A stretch of DNA of 64,000 nucleotides, from the NCBI GenBank assembly GCA_030295235.1, contig AP026179.1, forward strand, positions 302,389 to 366,388, in the 5' to 3' direction. The notes below the pieces were generated by a model. It ran no database searches, was not told the DNA's origin, and saw nothing but the letters and a program-made list of their open reading frames with translations. A program made the position numbers and the translations under genes. Of this stretch, positions 44,167-55,835 are shown in pieces. This stretch comes from Fistulifera solaris (Eukaryota > Bacillariophyta > Bacillariophyceae > Naviculales > Stauroneidaceae). Numbering within the stretch: the stretch's first letter is position 1; each line of letters begins with the position of its first letter.

Positions 44167-45339
44167 ATGGCCAATTTTACCGATTTGTTACGTAGCAACC
44201 AAATGCGCTACTTTGACCCAATGGGCATGCATTTTGCCTGTTTTCAAGAAGAAACTGAAGAACTGTTGGACGCCATTCGCTCGAATGAATCGGTGATCGG
44301 CTTTTGGTTTGATCCGTTTATACCGCCAAGCGACGAAGATGACGCTCTACGACAAGACTATCTGAATTGGTGTTCTCAGTTGCTCAATGCTTGCAATCAA
44401 TTTCGCGGATTGCGACGCGCCTACATGAATACATCACATTTCCCGCTCTCTTTGAAGCAACTATGTCGGTTTGTGCAACAAGCTCGGCAATTAGAGCACT
44501 TAAGTCTTGGTTCCCTCTCGACACTTGACATGTGTGGCTCGTCGGATAGCACTTACTGGCTGGACAGTTCTATAGCACCGTTTTTGCATCGCTTGCGAGA
44601 ACATTCCCATTTATTGTGTTTCGATTTACACCTTCCGGACCAAAAGAGTGACGCTTGTAGAGAGCTTCTTGAGCAGCTTTACTCCTTATCTAACCTGCAG
44701 GAGCTGCGAGTGTCGTTTAGTCGAGCCGGTCATGGCGACCTGAATCGAAAACCTTGCTGGGTTCACTCGCTGATGCAGAATATGCCTCGGCTACAGCGTC
44801 TTTCTCTTCGGAATGTGGTTCATGATTATAGTACGAACTTTCTGATTGCTCTGCTAGATAACTCAATGTTACAAGAATTGTGTCTGATTGACAATCATGT
44901 GGATGAGCTGGGGTGGAACACATTAGCACAATCCTTGAAAACAAATTGTCGCCTTCAAATACTCCGCATTGGTCATGGAAATTTTGTTCCTGATAGATTT
45001 CTCCGTTTTTTGGCCCAGGCTTTGAGCGGCAATCAAAACACTGCTTTGCAGGAAATTCATTTTGCTGGTAGCAAGTCGGACGAGGGCTGTGACGCGCGTA
45101 TCAACGCGCTTTTACTGAACCTAATGTCAACCAATACGTCATTGCAGAGCATCGAAATTGTAAGCCATGAATTAAATGAAGTGATCGAAATGTATTTGAA
45201 ACTCAATCGCGCTGGGCGGGCGAAATGGAGGTCAGATTTTGAAGCTTGTTGGGAATGTATGGTGCAACAAGACCTTGATTGTATATATACCATGTTGCAA
45301 GAGAATCCAGTCTTGTGCAGTCAATTTGATACTTCTTGA
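44167..45339 (+). CDS. Leucine-rich-repeat (RNI-like) protein
   Basis: An intact single exon of 390 residues; the first ATG is at 44167. Leucine-rich repeats span about residues 90-340: LEHLSLGSLSTLDM, LQELRVSFS, LQRLSLRNVVHD, LQELCLIDNHVDELG, LQILRIGHGNF and LQSIEIVSHEL. The C-terminal helix LKLNRAGRAKW is followed by a D..YTMLQENPVL segment. The same arrangement closes the LRR protein at 562-1899, so the two are paralogues about 42 kb apart. No targeting signal is seen. Probably a cytosolic or nuclear protein-binding scaffold. Confidence 0.8.
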   Translation: MANFTDLLRSNQMRYFDPMGMHFACFQEETEELLDAIRSNESVIGFWFDPFIPPSDEDDALRQDYLNWCSQLLNACNQFRGLRRAYMNTSHFPLSLKQLCRFVQQARQLEHLSLGSLSTLDMCGSSDSTYWLDSSIAPFLHRLREHSHLLCFDLHLPDQKSDACRELLEQLYSLSNLQELRVSFSRAGHGDLNRKPCWVHSLMQNMPRLQRLSLRNVVHDYSTNFLIALLDNSMLQELCLIDNHVDELGWNTLAQSLKTNCRLQILRIGHGNFVPDRFLRFLAQALSGNQNTALQEIHFAGSKSDEGCDARINALLLNLMSTNTSLQSIEIVSHELNEVIEMYLKLNRAGRAKWRSDFEACWECMVQQDLDCIYTMLQENPVLCSQFDTS

Positions 45340-45767
45340 TCCCTTAAGTATGGGAATCAAAAATAAATTCTTTTCAATTCTTCTCTGTAGACTTCCGACC
45401 TTTATTAGCGAAGCGTTTGTGCCAGCTGTCCGCCAAATTTTTAACCCATGAATTTGTTGGCTCTTTACATTAAGGCACAAATCTGTCCACTTTAGCGGTG
45501 CAAAAACAAGGTGGACGAGCAACTAGAGGCCTCTAGCCGAATTGTTATTGTTTTTGTAAGCTTCAAAACGATAATGATTAACGACGAAGTCGACTGTAAT
45601 GTGAAGGTGCCCAAGGACTCATTATCCACAGACAGCACCTGTGAAAGCATCCCAATAGCTGGACAAGAACAGAAGAATCGGATTGAGGAACGTTTCAAAC
45701 TTTACTTTAGGACTCTACCAAGAAGATACTCCGTGGCGAATAATCTGCGAAGGAAACTTCTTTGACA
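45340..45767. other. Short convergent intergenic region
   Basis: The 3' ends of two convergent genes. Small frames on both strands shadow each other; none is called. Confidence 0.4.
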
Positions 45768-46196
45768 TTAAACGCTCAAGTCAATATCTTCGTCATCCTC
45801 TTTAATCAAATCCGAATCAAACTTATACAGTCGATCTTTCGGATTCTTCACATTAATTCCAGCAATACTCGCTACACCCAACAATTCCGCCATTTCTTGC
45901 TTTTTGAGATTATCTTTATCGTCTCTTACTTTTCGCATGAATTCACCCCGATCTTGCAACCGATATCCCTCAAAAGCCTTTCGTTCTCCCCTGGCAAATT
46001 CTTCCGGAACCATTTCACGACTGTTACCGAGTCCCCATCCTCCGGTTCCTTCGCCGTATAAAACAGTCCTCGAGGACGACGAAACGAAATCAGCACCGCA
46101 TTCTGAAGGAAGAAAGGCGCTGATGGAGGGAAGCAATGCCGACGCCAGTAAGAATAAAAGTCGGCACATAATAACGACACTGAGGTTACTATTCAT
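45768..46196 (-). CDS. Putative plastid-targeted small protein
   Basis: 142 residues from the ATG at 46196; longer frames upstream start at TTG. The N-terminus is a hydrophobic signal peptide (VVIMCRLLFLLASALLPS) followed by ISAFLPSE. This resembles the ASAF cleavage motif of diatom plastid proteins, with Phe at the critical position. The mature part (about 110 residues) is charged: GGWGLGNSREMVPEEFARG, RGEFMRKVRDDKDNLKKQEM, then AELLGVASIAGINV and an acidic end. I do not recognise a function. Targeting across the four plastid membranes is inferred from the presequence. Confidence 0.65.
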   Translation of the reverse strand: MNSNLSVVIMCRLLFLLASALLPSISAFLPSECGADFVSSSSRTVLYGEGTGGWGLGNSREMVPEEFARGERKAFEGYRLQDRGEFMRKVRDDKDNLKKQEMAELLGVASIAGINVKNPKDRLYKFDSDLIKEDDEDIDLSV

Positions 46197-47242
46197 TGAT
46201 CTTGAGGACGCTGGAGCAAAAGAGAAAGACGAGTAGACTAATAATAAGGTTTGTTGTCCCTTGAAGAAGTTCGCTGCCAAACACGTCGAACGCGCAACAG
46301 CAACCGACGCTTACGTCATTTTCACGACACAGCCCAGTCATCTCATAAGGTCGTCTACACTTTGGGACTATAGTGAATCTTGACTTAGGCAAAGGGGGTG
46401 GAGGAACTTCAATGCAAACAAGTGATTTCTGCGTTGAAAATAGAGAACATAGATAGGTAGCTAATTGAAGCACAAAGAACAGCTTAATGACATGGAAACG
46501 TTGGCACTTAGACCTATTTATTGGGTATTTTCATTCGCCTAATTCGTGACTGAGTCTTGTCGCTCCGAAAACGGACAACACTTCAAGGCTATAGTGCTCT
46601 TTCGACATGCTAAGTTCGAATCATTACAACTCTTTCGCTCGGCTAAATTGCGTCTCGCTCGCTACGAAAAAGGCAATAAAAAAGAAGGCGAGGTGACTCT
46701 AGTTTGATAACAAAGACTCCCTGTCGGAAACCTTGAATTAATTATTTGAAAAAATCTTTTTTTACAAAACGTAAACCCAAACTAACGATTCGCCCGACGG
46801 ACTAGGCCGTAACCTGATCTGAATCAGATGGCAGCCCCCATGATTATCACCACGGTGATGACTTGGTAATCCTTCACTAGGTGATACCTCTAGTGAAGGA
46901 TTAATGAATCTGGGAACGGCGTTAAAATTCTGCCTCGTCGTAGACGCTACGTAGAATCTTGTACTGGGAGGCAGAATTTTAACGTCCCCTTCCCTGCCAT
47001 AGGGATGGATAGGACATAAGTACGCTAAACTCTCAATTTTAATTTAATTGGTTGGAATCTCCGTGCGACAGAAGGATGCTTTTAATAATTGAACTACTAT
47101 GAACTGAAATGTAGTCTTGACCGACAGCTACGTTCCGCAGGTTCTGCAAAAGGCAAGAACATACTTCTTGTAAACCCTCAACTGTGTCATCGCATCGCTT
47201 GAAACAAAAGCAAAAGATTCAAATCAACACACTCAACTCAAC
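46197..47242. other. Intergenic region with palindromes
   Basis: About 1 kb between divergent genes. ACGTCATTTT lies at 46312-46321, 116 bases upstream of the plastid-type gene. The main feature is the cluster of inverted repeats at 46,814-46,983. No gene seen. Confidence 0.5.
46814..46983. repeat. Cluster of four perfect inverted repeats
   Basis: In order: ATCTGA-A-TCAGAT (46817-46829). ATCACC-AC-GGTGAT (46846-46859). AATCCTTCACTAG with a 9-nt loop and its complement (46868-46902). GTTAAAATTCTGCCTC with a 31-nt spacer and its complement (46921-46983). All arms are perfect. No reading frame crosses them. They may be a foldback element or a structured DNA/RNA site. Confidence 0.8.
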
Positions 47243-48446
47243 ATGAATAATATAGAAAGCAATACATCGCGTAAGAATGAGATAATTGATTTGACGGAAG
47301 CAAACCCGGCGAAGCGGCAAACGCAACAAACGATAATCGATTTGTCGATGGACGATGATGTTGGTGATGATTACACGCACAACATGATGCGGAATTTTGC
47401 AGGCTCTCGGAGAAAGCGTAAGCGTCAGATTGAGAACGAAACAGTCAATCCTATCAGTAACAATGTGGAAGTCATTGACTTAGAGGCTCTAACAGCTAAG
47501 GCCTGCTCGGAGAATACGCAACCTTCGACCACCGAGCAAGATGAGGAGACTCTCTACAAACAATCACTGGGACCAATTCGAATGGAATTCGTTTCCGATT
47601 TCAACCCAAAACACAAATTCGCGGGAACATTGCGGAATCCTACCATGAAAACGACTAAGTTGTATCAAGAGCTCCTCGAATATCAGCTCAGTTTGCCCGT
47701 ACACGCCCAAAGTTCCATTTTTGTTCGGGTCCAAGAGTCGCGACTCGATCTGCTTCGTGTTGCTATCACGGGTCCCGAGGGTTCTCCGTACGAGAATGGT
47801 GTCTTTTTCTTTGATTGCTTTTTTGCAAGATTATCCGGCACGTCCTCCGCGCGTCCAGTTCCTGACGACTGGAGGTGGAACGATTCGATTCAATCCTAAT
47901 CTCTATAATTGTGGCAAAGTGTGTCTCAGTTTACTAGGAACGTGGAGCGGTCCGGGCTGGGAACCGAACAAATCGACGCTACTACAAATTCTAATAAGTA
48001 TCCAGGCTATGGTGTTGGTCAAGGATCCCTACTTTAATGAGCCGGGTTTTCACCCAAAGCAGCGCGACGCTGCGGAGACGAGTGAACAATACAATCAGAA
48101 GATTCGCTCCTACACGACAGTCTACGCCATGCGAGACATGCTGAAACACGCTACTTCATCCGGTCTCTATTTTGAATTTGCCCCTGTACTGCGTTTGCAT
48201 TTTCAGTGCCGCGAGAAACGAATAGAGCATCAGCTGCAAGAGTGGGTGGCGAAGAATAGCAATTTGGAAACGGCAGTACAAGAAATTCGATCACTTTTAG
48301 GGAGCTTGGAACGGGTTTGTGAAAATGATTCTTTAGGTTTCATGATTGTGGATCTTTGGAGCGATTCATTGCAAGGAATTCGGAGCAGCAGGAATTCTTC
48401 CCTTTTACGTTCCTCCACATTCTGCCCGTTGGGGTGCGGCTGCTGA
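47243..48446 (+). CDS. UBE2O-like ubiquitin-conjugating enzyme with N-terminal SIM-like motifs
   Basis: About 400 residues once one T is removed from T6 at 47819-47824. That shift splits YENGVFFFDCF from LQDYPARPPRVQF, which are contiguous in E2 enzymes. The E2 core is of the large UBE2O/BIRC6 type: PEGSPYENG, IRFNPNLYNCGKVCLSLLGTWSG with the catalytic Cys (VCLSL), and a helix beginning LLQILISIQAMVL. It should accept ubiquitin from E1. The N-terminal 100 residues are disordered but carry three SUMO-interaction-like motifs (EIIDLTE, TIIDLSMDDD, EVIDLEAL) and a basic RRKRKRQ stretch that could be a nuclear signal. A helical extension follows the E2 core. Confidence 0.8.
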
Positions 48447-48636
48447 ACTAACTAATTGGTCTGTTCGAGTAGAGCTTAACAAATGATGGGAACGTTGGTC
48501 GTTGATGAGGAAGCGGAAAGGCTAGTACATTCCTTACGTTTAAACAACAGAATACAGAATCGTAGTGGTTTTGTTGTATTAAGTTTTTCACGGATGCTGC
48601 ACGAGCCCCTTAATCTTTTCGACTCGGAAGAACTAT

Positions 48637-51600
48637 CTAAACCTCTGCCTCTTTCATGAGTGATCCCATGGAATCCGTTCGACTACTATTGTGCAAACCC
48701 GATGCTTCGTAAATTTCACCCCTGTCAGCAAGAGGATCAACAGCATAGTTTGGCGGCTCGAGAGTCAAACTTTCTTCTGCTCTCATGATGGTGTTATCGA
48801 CAAGTGTCTCGGACGGTTCGGGCACATCATCCATTTCACCATTTGATGGCAGCTCTTCGCCATTCTGCACAATTTTGCTTAACTCAAGATTCCGAACAGC
48901 GTCACCTCCGTTTCCTTCCTCGATGCCTGAAGAATCCGCCGGCTCGTTTTCAAGCTTCTCTGTTGGCTGTGATTCGGAATATAAACCATCATTTTCGTTG
49001 TCGGTGGAAGCATTTTCCTTTAGCGCAATATCTGGGGTCGAAGATACACGTGTAACAAGCATTTGGGTGAGACTCAAGATCTCTTCCTTTTGCAACCGAT
49101 ACCGCCCAGCAAAACTGGCGTGATCCACTGCATTGAATGCAAATGGAAGGCATCGAAACTGGAAAACCCATTGAGCAGCTCCTTCAACAAGTCAGTAAAT
49201 TTTGCATAAATGACTTCGTCTGCGTGAGTGTGGCCATACTCTGAAGCGAGACGCTCGACCTCCAAATACTTTGCTATGAGTTTCCGCGTTTCTTCCATTA
49301 CTAGTTTCTGCCCTGTAGTTGTTCGAATTGGTTTACCGTCGTCGGAAGTGTGAGCGTCAAAACCTTCACTCCTAGCGGCAATCTGCAAAATAAAGCGATT
49401 CAGCCATTTTCTTGCATACACGGCTGTCTCAATATGGTCGGGTCTGTCAATACAAAAGGGATTTTGAGAAAAATTTGCAAAAATAGCAAGCTTTCAAGCA
49501 ATACGGTTAAAAATACTCACGCTCTCGGCAATGGCTCTTCTTTCTTCTTCGTTCCCTGTGTTAGAAGTAAAGCCGCTTTCTCCCAATCTTGGATACCCGC
49601 CCCGAGGCCTGCAATAAGAAAGAGGATCCACTTCATCGAGATGGACAGACTATTGTTTGTTAGTAGTCGTCCGACAATATAGACCGCATTGCTTCCGATA
49701 TAACGTCGACTCGTGAGCAGTTTTTCTTCTGCAACGAATTCCTCTACTGAGCTTAAATATTCCCTTTCAGCCATTTCGGTAACCTTGGCCATCGACGACT
49801 CGTCATCCGCTTGTGTTTCTTGTGTATTATTTGTGGCCACTGTCGGTTTCTCGGGGAAACCCCTCGCCGTCAAGCATCGACGCAACATGTGACAAGCCGT
49901 CGCCCAGACGTCTTCGCTACGCAGGGATTTGTCCAAATCCTTGACCAAAAATTCTTCCAATCGATAAAGGCCACGGACGGCCACAGGTCCGTTGTCCGAA
50001 ATAAGACAGTTGTTTAGAATTGCAAGAACTTCGTCAACGAGTGATGTGTCGTCAAAAACAATGATAGACCTCAAGCAGATGCTAATACACAAGTTCAACA
50101 CCACATCAAATGTCGTGTCAAGCCAATCGGTACCTGAAAAGGGAACCTCTTCGACAGCTTCGTCGACTCTGTTCTTTGTGACTTTGGGAACCAAGAAAAG
50201 ATCAATATCCTCTGGCAAAGTGGGTCGCTGACTCTCTTCGCTATCGATCCCAGTCTCAGCAAATTCCAAGACGGGAGTCAATATACCGCGAAAGATCAAT
50301 TGTAGTGTCTGCATACTGTCATCAGGACTCTTGCCTTTACATATGCAGCTCTTATCACCAGGAAAGAAATACCTGTTGATAATATGTTCGAGTGCCTCGA
50401 TAGATTTCGTTCGAATAGTTAATCGTTCATCGCCAACTGCTTTTGATAATCCAAGCAGAATTGGCCACCACAATTCCAGTTCCTTTGTAGAAATGTCCGT
50501 CTCTAACGGAATCTCGCTTGGGCGACGTCGTCCCCTTGGTATATCCGATTTGCTGGCTAGAAACTCTGCCAAGATAAGCAATTTATCAACTGCCATTGAG
50601 CTAAGATCATGGTTGGGACCGTCTACGAACCTCAAATAAGCTGTTGCACATTCAACAAAATGGTCATCCAAAACTCCGGCATGTTCCGATGTTCGACTTA
50701 GACATGGTTCAATGGCTTGATTTAGAATTTCGCTGCTCATTTCTGCAATAGACTTATCTACATCCTGTCCACCTAATCCCAAAATCGACAAGAGAGGGAC
50801 CCATCCGCTTCTCAAACCACCGCGATGAGCAGATGATTCATTTAAGTCCTCGCCGAACACATGAATGATGCGAGCAACGCAATTCAACAATAGCTCCTTG
50901 GTACTCATCTGTTTTGATCGACCCATAACAGTCTCGAGTGGTTTTAGAAATCGCTTTTGGAATTCAAACACTTCTAGTTCTTCGCGTTGCAGATACTGAA
51001 TACTCATCTGCCGAAAAGAATCGACTGCGTACATTGCAAGCGCTGGATTTGGATGTAGTGCCGTTTCGGTAAGATGCTCCGCTACAATGCTCCAGAGTTC
51101 CGCGAACAACAACCGTGGTCTCGAGTCCATGTTGTAGTGTGTAACCTCAACAAGCTTCTGCAGGTTGTAAATGTTAGGCTGGCTGTGATGAAATGGATCT
51201 TTGCCCGATCCTTTTGAGAGTTAGCCAGAAGGACGTGATGATCGCGATATGCAACTGCAGTCAAATCTGTCTTCGTCCCTAATGCAACTCCGGCCAACGC
51301 TCCAACTGATATCTCCGACTTTGATACTCGACAAAGGTGAAGAACAAACTCTTTCACTGCCCCGGGGCTTAAGGACGAAGAACGCTCGTATATGGCCTCG
51401 ATGATAGTCTCAGAAACAGCGTCGTAGACTGCTCTAGCATTTGCTTCGTCTATAGCCTTGGAATCCATTTCCTCTTCCAGTTGGAAGTCGTCGTCGTCGA
51501 AAAAGGTAGACTCGGCAAGTGAATCCTCATCAGTCGAATAAGATGCATCGGTATCGGGCCCGTTGAGCGACTCTCCATCTTCCGCCGCTGCACGGCGCCT

Positions 51601-54600
51601 TTCCTGCTCCTTTCGCTTGGCGCTCTTCGCTTCGAGCTTCGCCCGACGACGCTCGGCCGCGGCACTGGCGACGCGGTCATTTCTGGCCATCAGGTGAAAT
51701 AGCTGGTGAAATCGATTAATTTCGCTTAAAGCCTTAAACACATGCTCCCACGATCTACCAAGAAGCTCGCCGCTTTCTTTGGCCAGGCTCAACATAGTTT
51801 GCATACAGCGTAAGTGACGTGGCTCGAGTAGTCTTCCAGAACCCAGTTGAGTGAAACCAGCTAATGCGCCCATATAGGCATCCCGAGCAGTACTATTACC
51901 GCATAGACCAGACGTTGTAATGGCAAACCGAAAACCAGTCAAACAAACCTCTATCGTTTCAGCGGCATTCTCAGCAGCAATCTCTAACTCGTCATCAGAT
52001 GCAATGTTAATTAAAGAACCAGTCCCATTCGCCGACTCCATAGCAGTCGAAAATGCGGCCAATGCCGGGCCCCAAGCTACATCAAACATAGGAGAAACAT
52101 ACTCATCGCGTAAACCGCTATCTTCTGCCATAACGAACCGCTGTGTATGATGTCGACTTGGCTTGTCGGTCTTAGATTTGATATTCTTATGACTCACGTC
52201 AGACGGGCGGCGACGCTTTAGCAGTGATTCCGTGGTTCGCAAAATATGATCACGTTCTTTTGAAAGTTGCTTTCCTTTGCGCGATCAGAATCTTCTTGTG
52301 CTGCAAAAAACGAAACAGTATTCGGGAGACTGACGACAGCTGCTCTCTCTCGTGCTTCGTCATCTTCCTTCAAACTAATCGGATTTCTCTTAATTCTGTC
52401 AAATATAGATGAGAGAAGATCTTCTGGCAAATCTTTGCCATCACAAATGCCACGGTTGTTTCGAATAAAGCCCTCTTTGGTCATCCGACGTTCTTCTTTG
52501 ATAGCAGGATTGTGAAGGTCAGTGTTGAGCATTATGATCGAGAAAGACAAAATGAATGCAGCGTCCGCAGATGGGAAAACGCCAGCGTTTTGTTCGGTGA
52601 AGCGCTCTGCAAACTTTTCCATGATTCGATCAATCTAGCGAGTTGAGCGCCAAAAATAGTGTGAGCATTTTCGAGTCAGCGTCCCAAACACGCGAGACAA
52701 AGTATTGCCCTACCTTCTGAGCCTCACCCGGCAATCGAAACGAGCTGAGGAAATACCTAATGGCGTCATCAAAAGGAAGTCCTTCAAAATTTAGTAAACG
52801 CACGTATTCGTGTAAAACCTTGATCGAAAATCCGTTTTGGTATTCCACTTCACGACCAAGGTATTCACCGATTTGAGTCTTATCGAAAGCATCTTTTAGT
52901 TGTAAAGGTATTTCGCAACTTCCTTCGGATCTTCCCCGTCCAAATGTCCACACTTGACTGCATAGGCGATCCCAGCAGAAGGCTTCTGATTGAAACGTAA
53001 GATAATTTCTGTCTCCTCCTTACGTCGTTTGACCTTTGATCCGTAAATTTCAACGAGATTTCGCTTTTCATCGCCGTCTAAAGCTTCTTGGTCCAAGATC
53101 GAGCCGCCTTTCTGACTAAGAATATTTTCATCCTTTTGTTTTACATTTGCCGCCAAAGGCTCAATGATACATGCGTGTAAGCTGGCCAAAACCTGTCGGA
53201 GTGCCTTCATCGCCGTCAACCTCAACACTCGATTTTCGCTTCGCTGTTTTGCAATACGAGCTACACCTTGGCTTCCCATGAATAGTGTACTGCCGCGCGA
53301 TTGTTCTTGCAAGCCAGAACGCGAAACAGTGGATAGTGTGTTGACGATCCTGTGGAAGAGATCAACAGCGCTGAGATCGCAGTCGTAATTCAAAAGATCT
53401 CAGCTAATGTTTTCGGATCTGAACATATTTCTTCGAACGTCTTGACGACTAGTGATTTGTGTTCAGCAGGAGAGTTCTTCGAGTCGAGAATGACAAAGAA
53501 CACATTCGTGACAAACGCCTCGATTTCATTCTTGAGAATAGATCGAAAATTACGAACTAAAGGCACGAAAATGCGGAGACTCAGATTCACCACGTCTGTG
53601 TTGTCTGAAGTGCAGTTTTTCAGAAGAGAAACACAGAGATAGTTCTTGATAGCAGTGTGAAATTGCGGCCCACTTTTCTCGATGAATTCTTTTGTGACAT
53701 TCATGTGTTGAAGCACGTACAAAATGAGCTCCAATGCCAGGAGTTTTGACTCAAGAGCAGGATGAATCGCTGACGTAAAAGTAAATGCGCGTGTTCGTGT
53801 CCCGCTTCGCCTCCTCCATTGGTCAGCGTACTGCGACTACCTTGGGTAGCATCCTGTCTCTCATCCCATGTATCAGCGCTTCCACTCGCTTGCAATCCCA
53901 CAAAGAACCTGCACTGTCTACATCAGGTAGACTGCGCATACTGAGCTTGCAAAGCGACCGCAACACTAAGAACACGTCTCTGTGGTTCTCCGAAGGAAAA
54001 TGGTCTTTGGTTGGCTCCATCTTATCCGTATCTGTGAGAACCACACGGTTAAAGACGCTTGTGGTGAGCTGTTGCAACGCAGCACGTGCAGTGGTGCGAT
54101 TCGACATTGATTCGGTGGTTAAGTAAACATGGTAAAGCGTTCGAATCGATTGCAACAAATATCCACCATGGAGTAGCGCTTCTCCGTTATCTACGGTGCG
54201 ACAGCCACTAACCAAAAGAAACTTCATGGCAGCTAGTTCGTTTCGGTCAAGGCTGAGATCTGCATTGAATACGGATTGGGTAAGCATGTCAATGACGACC
54301 TTATTCTCCTGCTCGCCTACTCTACCAAGCGCCACAGATACACCATCGAGGCACCCGTGTGCCACCAGCTCCGAAGCTGCGTCGAAAACACCCAACAAGA
54401 GGAGCGAAAATTCAAGCTGACCCTTGCGGTCTTTCTTTTCGAAGTTGCGCGAGCTAGCATGGCCCCACATCGAAAATAAGTTTACAAACGCAGTAAGTGC
54501 ACGCCGAGCGCGGTCCGCTGTATCACCCGCTTCGCCCATTACAGCATTCACGACGCGATCTGATTCGTCGGGTATCTCTTCTTCTTCTCCTTCTTCAAAC

Positions 54601-55835
54601 AAGATATCCATCAATTCACGGTAAGGAACAAATACAGGATCCTCTTTTGCACGAAAAATATAGCTCATGATAGGTCTTCCTTTCTTGCCTCCGTACGTTG
54701 AAATCACATTCTGACGAGTCTTGTGCGCGAATTTCCGAAGCAAGCGAAGCGTGCCATCGGGATCCGGAATCGGCGTTTCATCTTTAATTTGACCTGGTCC
54801 AGATGAAGTTCGACGTTCATGGATAGGAAGCGGGGCAGAGGAGGGCATTTCGTTGGGCTCAGAATGATCGAATGCGTCCTCTAAGTGGTGTTTATCCTCT
54901 TCATTCATTTCTTTTCCCTGAGAGGGTGCGTCAGAAGTCTCGACAAGACCTCCGCTGTTGGTTACCGTGTCCGCTGGGCCTTGCGCCGCAACTGATTGCT
55001 GCAGTCCATTATCTTGTGATTCCGGTGACTGTTCTGGTCCAGGAAGTTGCTCGGCAGAGGGCACTTGAATAATAGCGGGACGATCACAGGGCGATTTCGC
55101 GTCAGTGACAGTCGCTTCATCAACAGAAAGCTCTGCTTCGTCTTTCTTTAACTGCTGAACCCCGTCGTCAGCAGGAGACTCCTGAACAGCCTCCTCATCA
55201 TTCGAAACCTGCACCTCATCAACTCCAGATACGTCAGGTTCTGCTGCTGCCCCTTCGGTCACGTCTTCCGTGGGTTCCGCAGCTGACGCGGGCGCTGCCG
55301 ATCCGAACCACCCGCTAAAGTAGCTAGAGTACGAACTCACTAGAGCATCAGCTGTGTTCATATTTGGCTGTGAGTCCGGGGAAACATCGTCTAGGGGAGA
55401 TTCAGCAGTAGAATCTGCAGGCTCTTCGTCGACGGGCGCATCGGATAGAGAAGGATCAGCCTGTGGCTCCTCGGCACCTTCTTCCTTGTTTTCCACGGTA
55501 GGCGGGATGTCTTCGGCAGAAGTCGCTTCTTGAGTTTCAACTCCATTCTGTTGTTCCTCTTCGGCGTGCGGAAGGGCAGGAATGGTTTCCTCAAGTGCCC
55601 CGCTTGACTCATCTTCAATCTGAGGCACCGGAAGCTGTTCTACGAGATCGTCTTCGGTAGGTCGCAGCAAAGAAGGAGCTTGAAGATTAATCGTATCACT
55701 TGGCGGCGATTGCATCGCGCGTCTACTATTGTTACTCAATCTAGGGGTTTCCTCTTCGACCGCGACAGTCAAGCCCGCAAATAATCCGGTCATTCGAACT
55801 GGCGACTCCGTAGACGAAGCGCTGTCCTGTTCCAT
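48637..55835 (-). CDS. Large Sec7-domain ARF guanine-nucleotide exchange factor (BIG/Sec7p type)
   Basis: About 2,300 residues from ATG at 55835. Introns: 53831-53908, 52635-52713 and 49444-49520. A long acidic disordered N-terminus (to about residue 340) precedes the DCB/HUS region (NYDCDLSAVDLFHRIVNTLS). The Sec7 domain has FRLPGEAQ with the Glu finger, spliced directly to KIDRIMEKFAERF, and FILSFSIIMLNTDLHNPAIK. C-terminal HDS repeats include IYNLQKLVEVTHYNM. It should load ARF GTPases at the Golgi/trans-Golgi for vesicle budding. The frame needs one-base corrections near 53,393, 52,900, 52,259, 51,213 and 49,167, nearly all missing a base in a short homopolymer. No independent nonsense change was seen, so I treat it as one functional gene. 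Confidence 0.8.

Noticed and set aside
46500-46640. Possible tRNA (TTCGAATC-like loop near 46,614)
   Set aside because: No matching acceptor, D or anticodon stems could be formed; no tRNA elsewhere in the window was convincing either.
53790-53908. Two further frameshifts in the ARF-GEF gene
   Set aside because: A single 78-nt intron (53831-53908, GTTCTT...GTCGCAG) restores the frame more simply, although its donor is weak.
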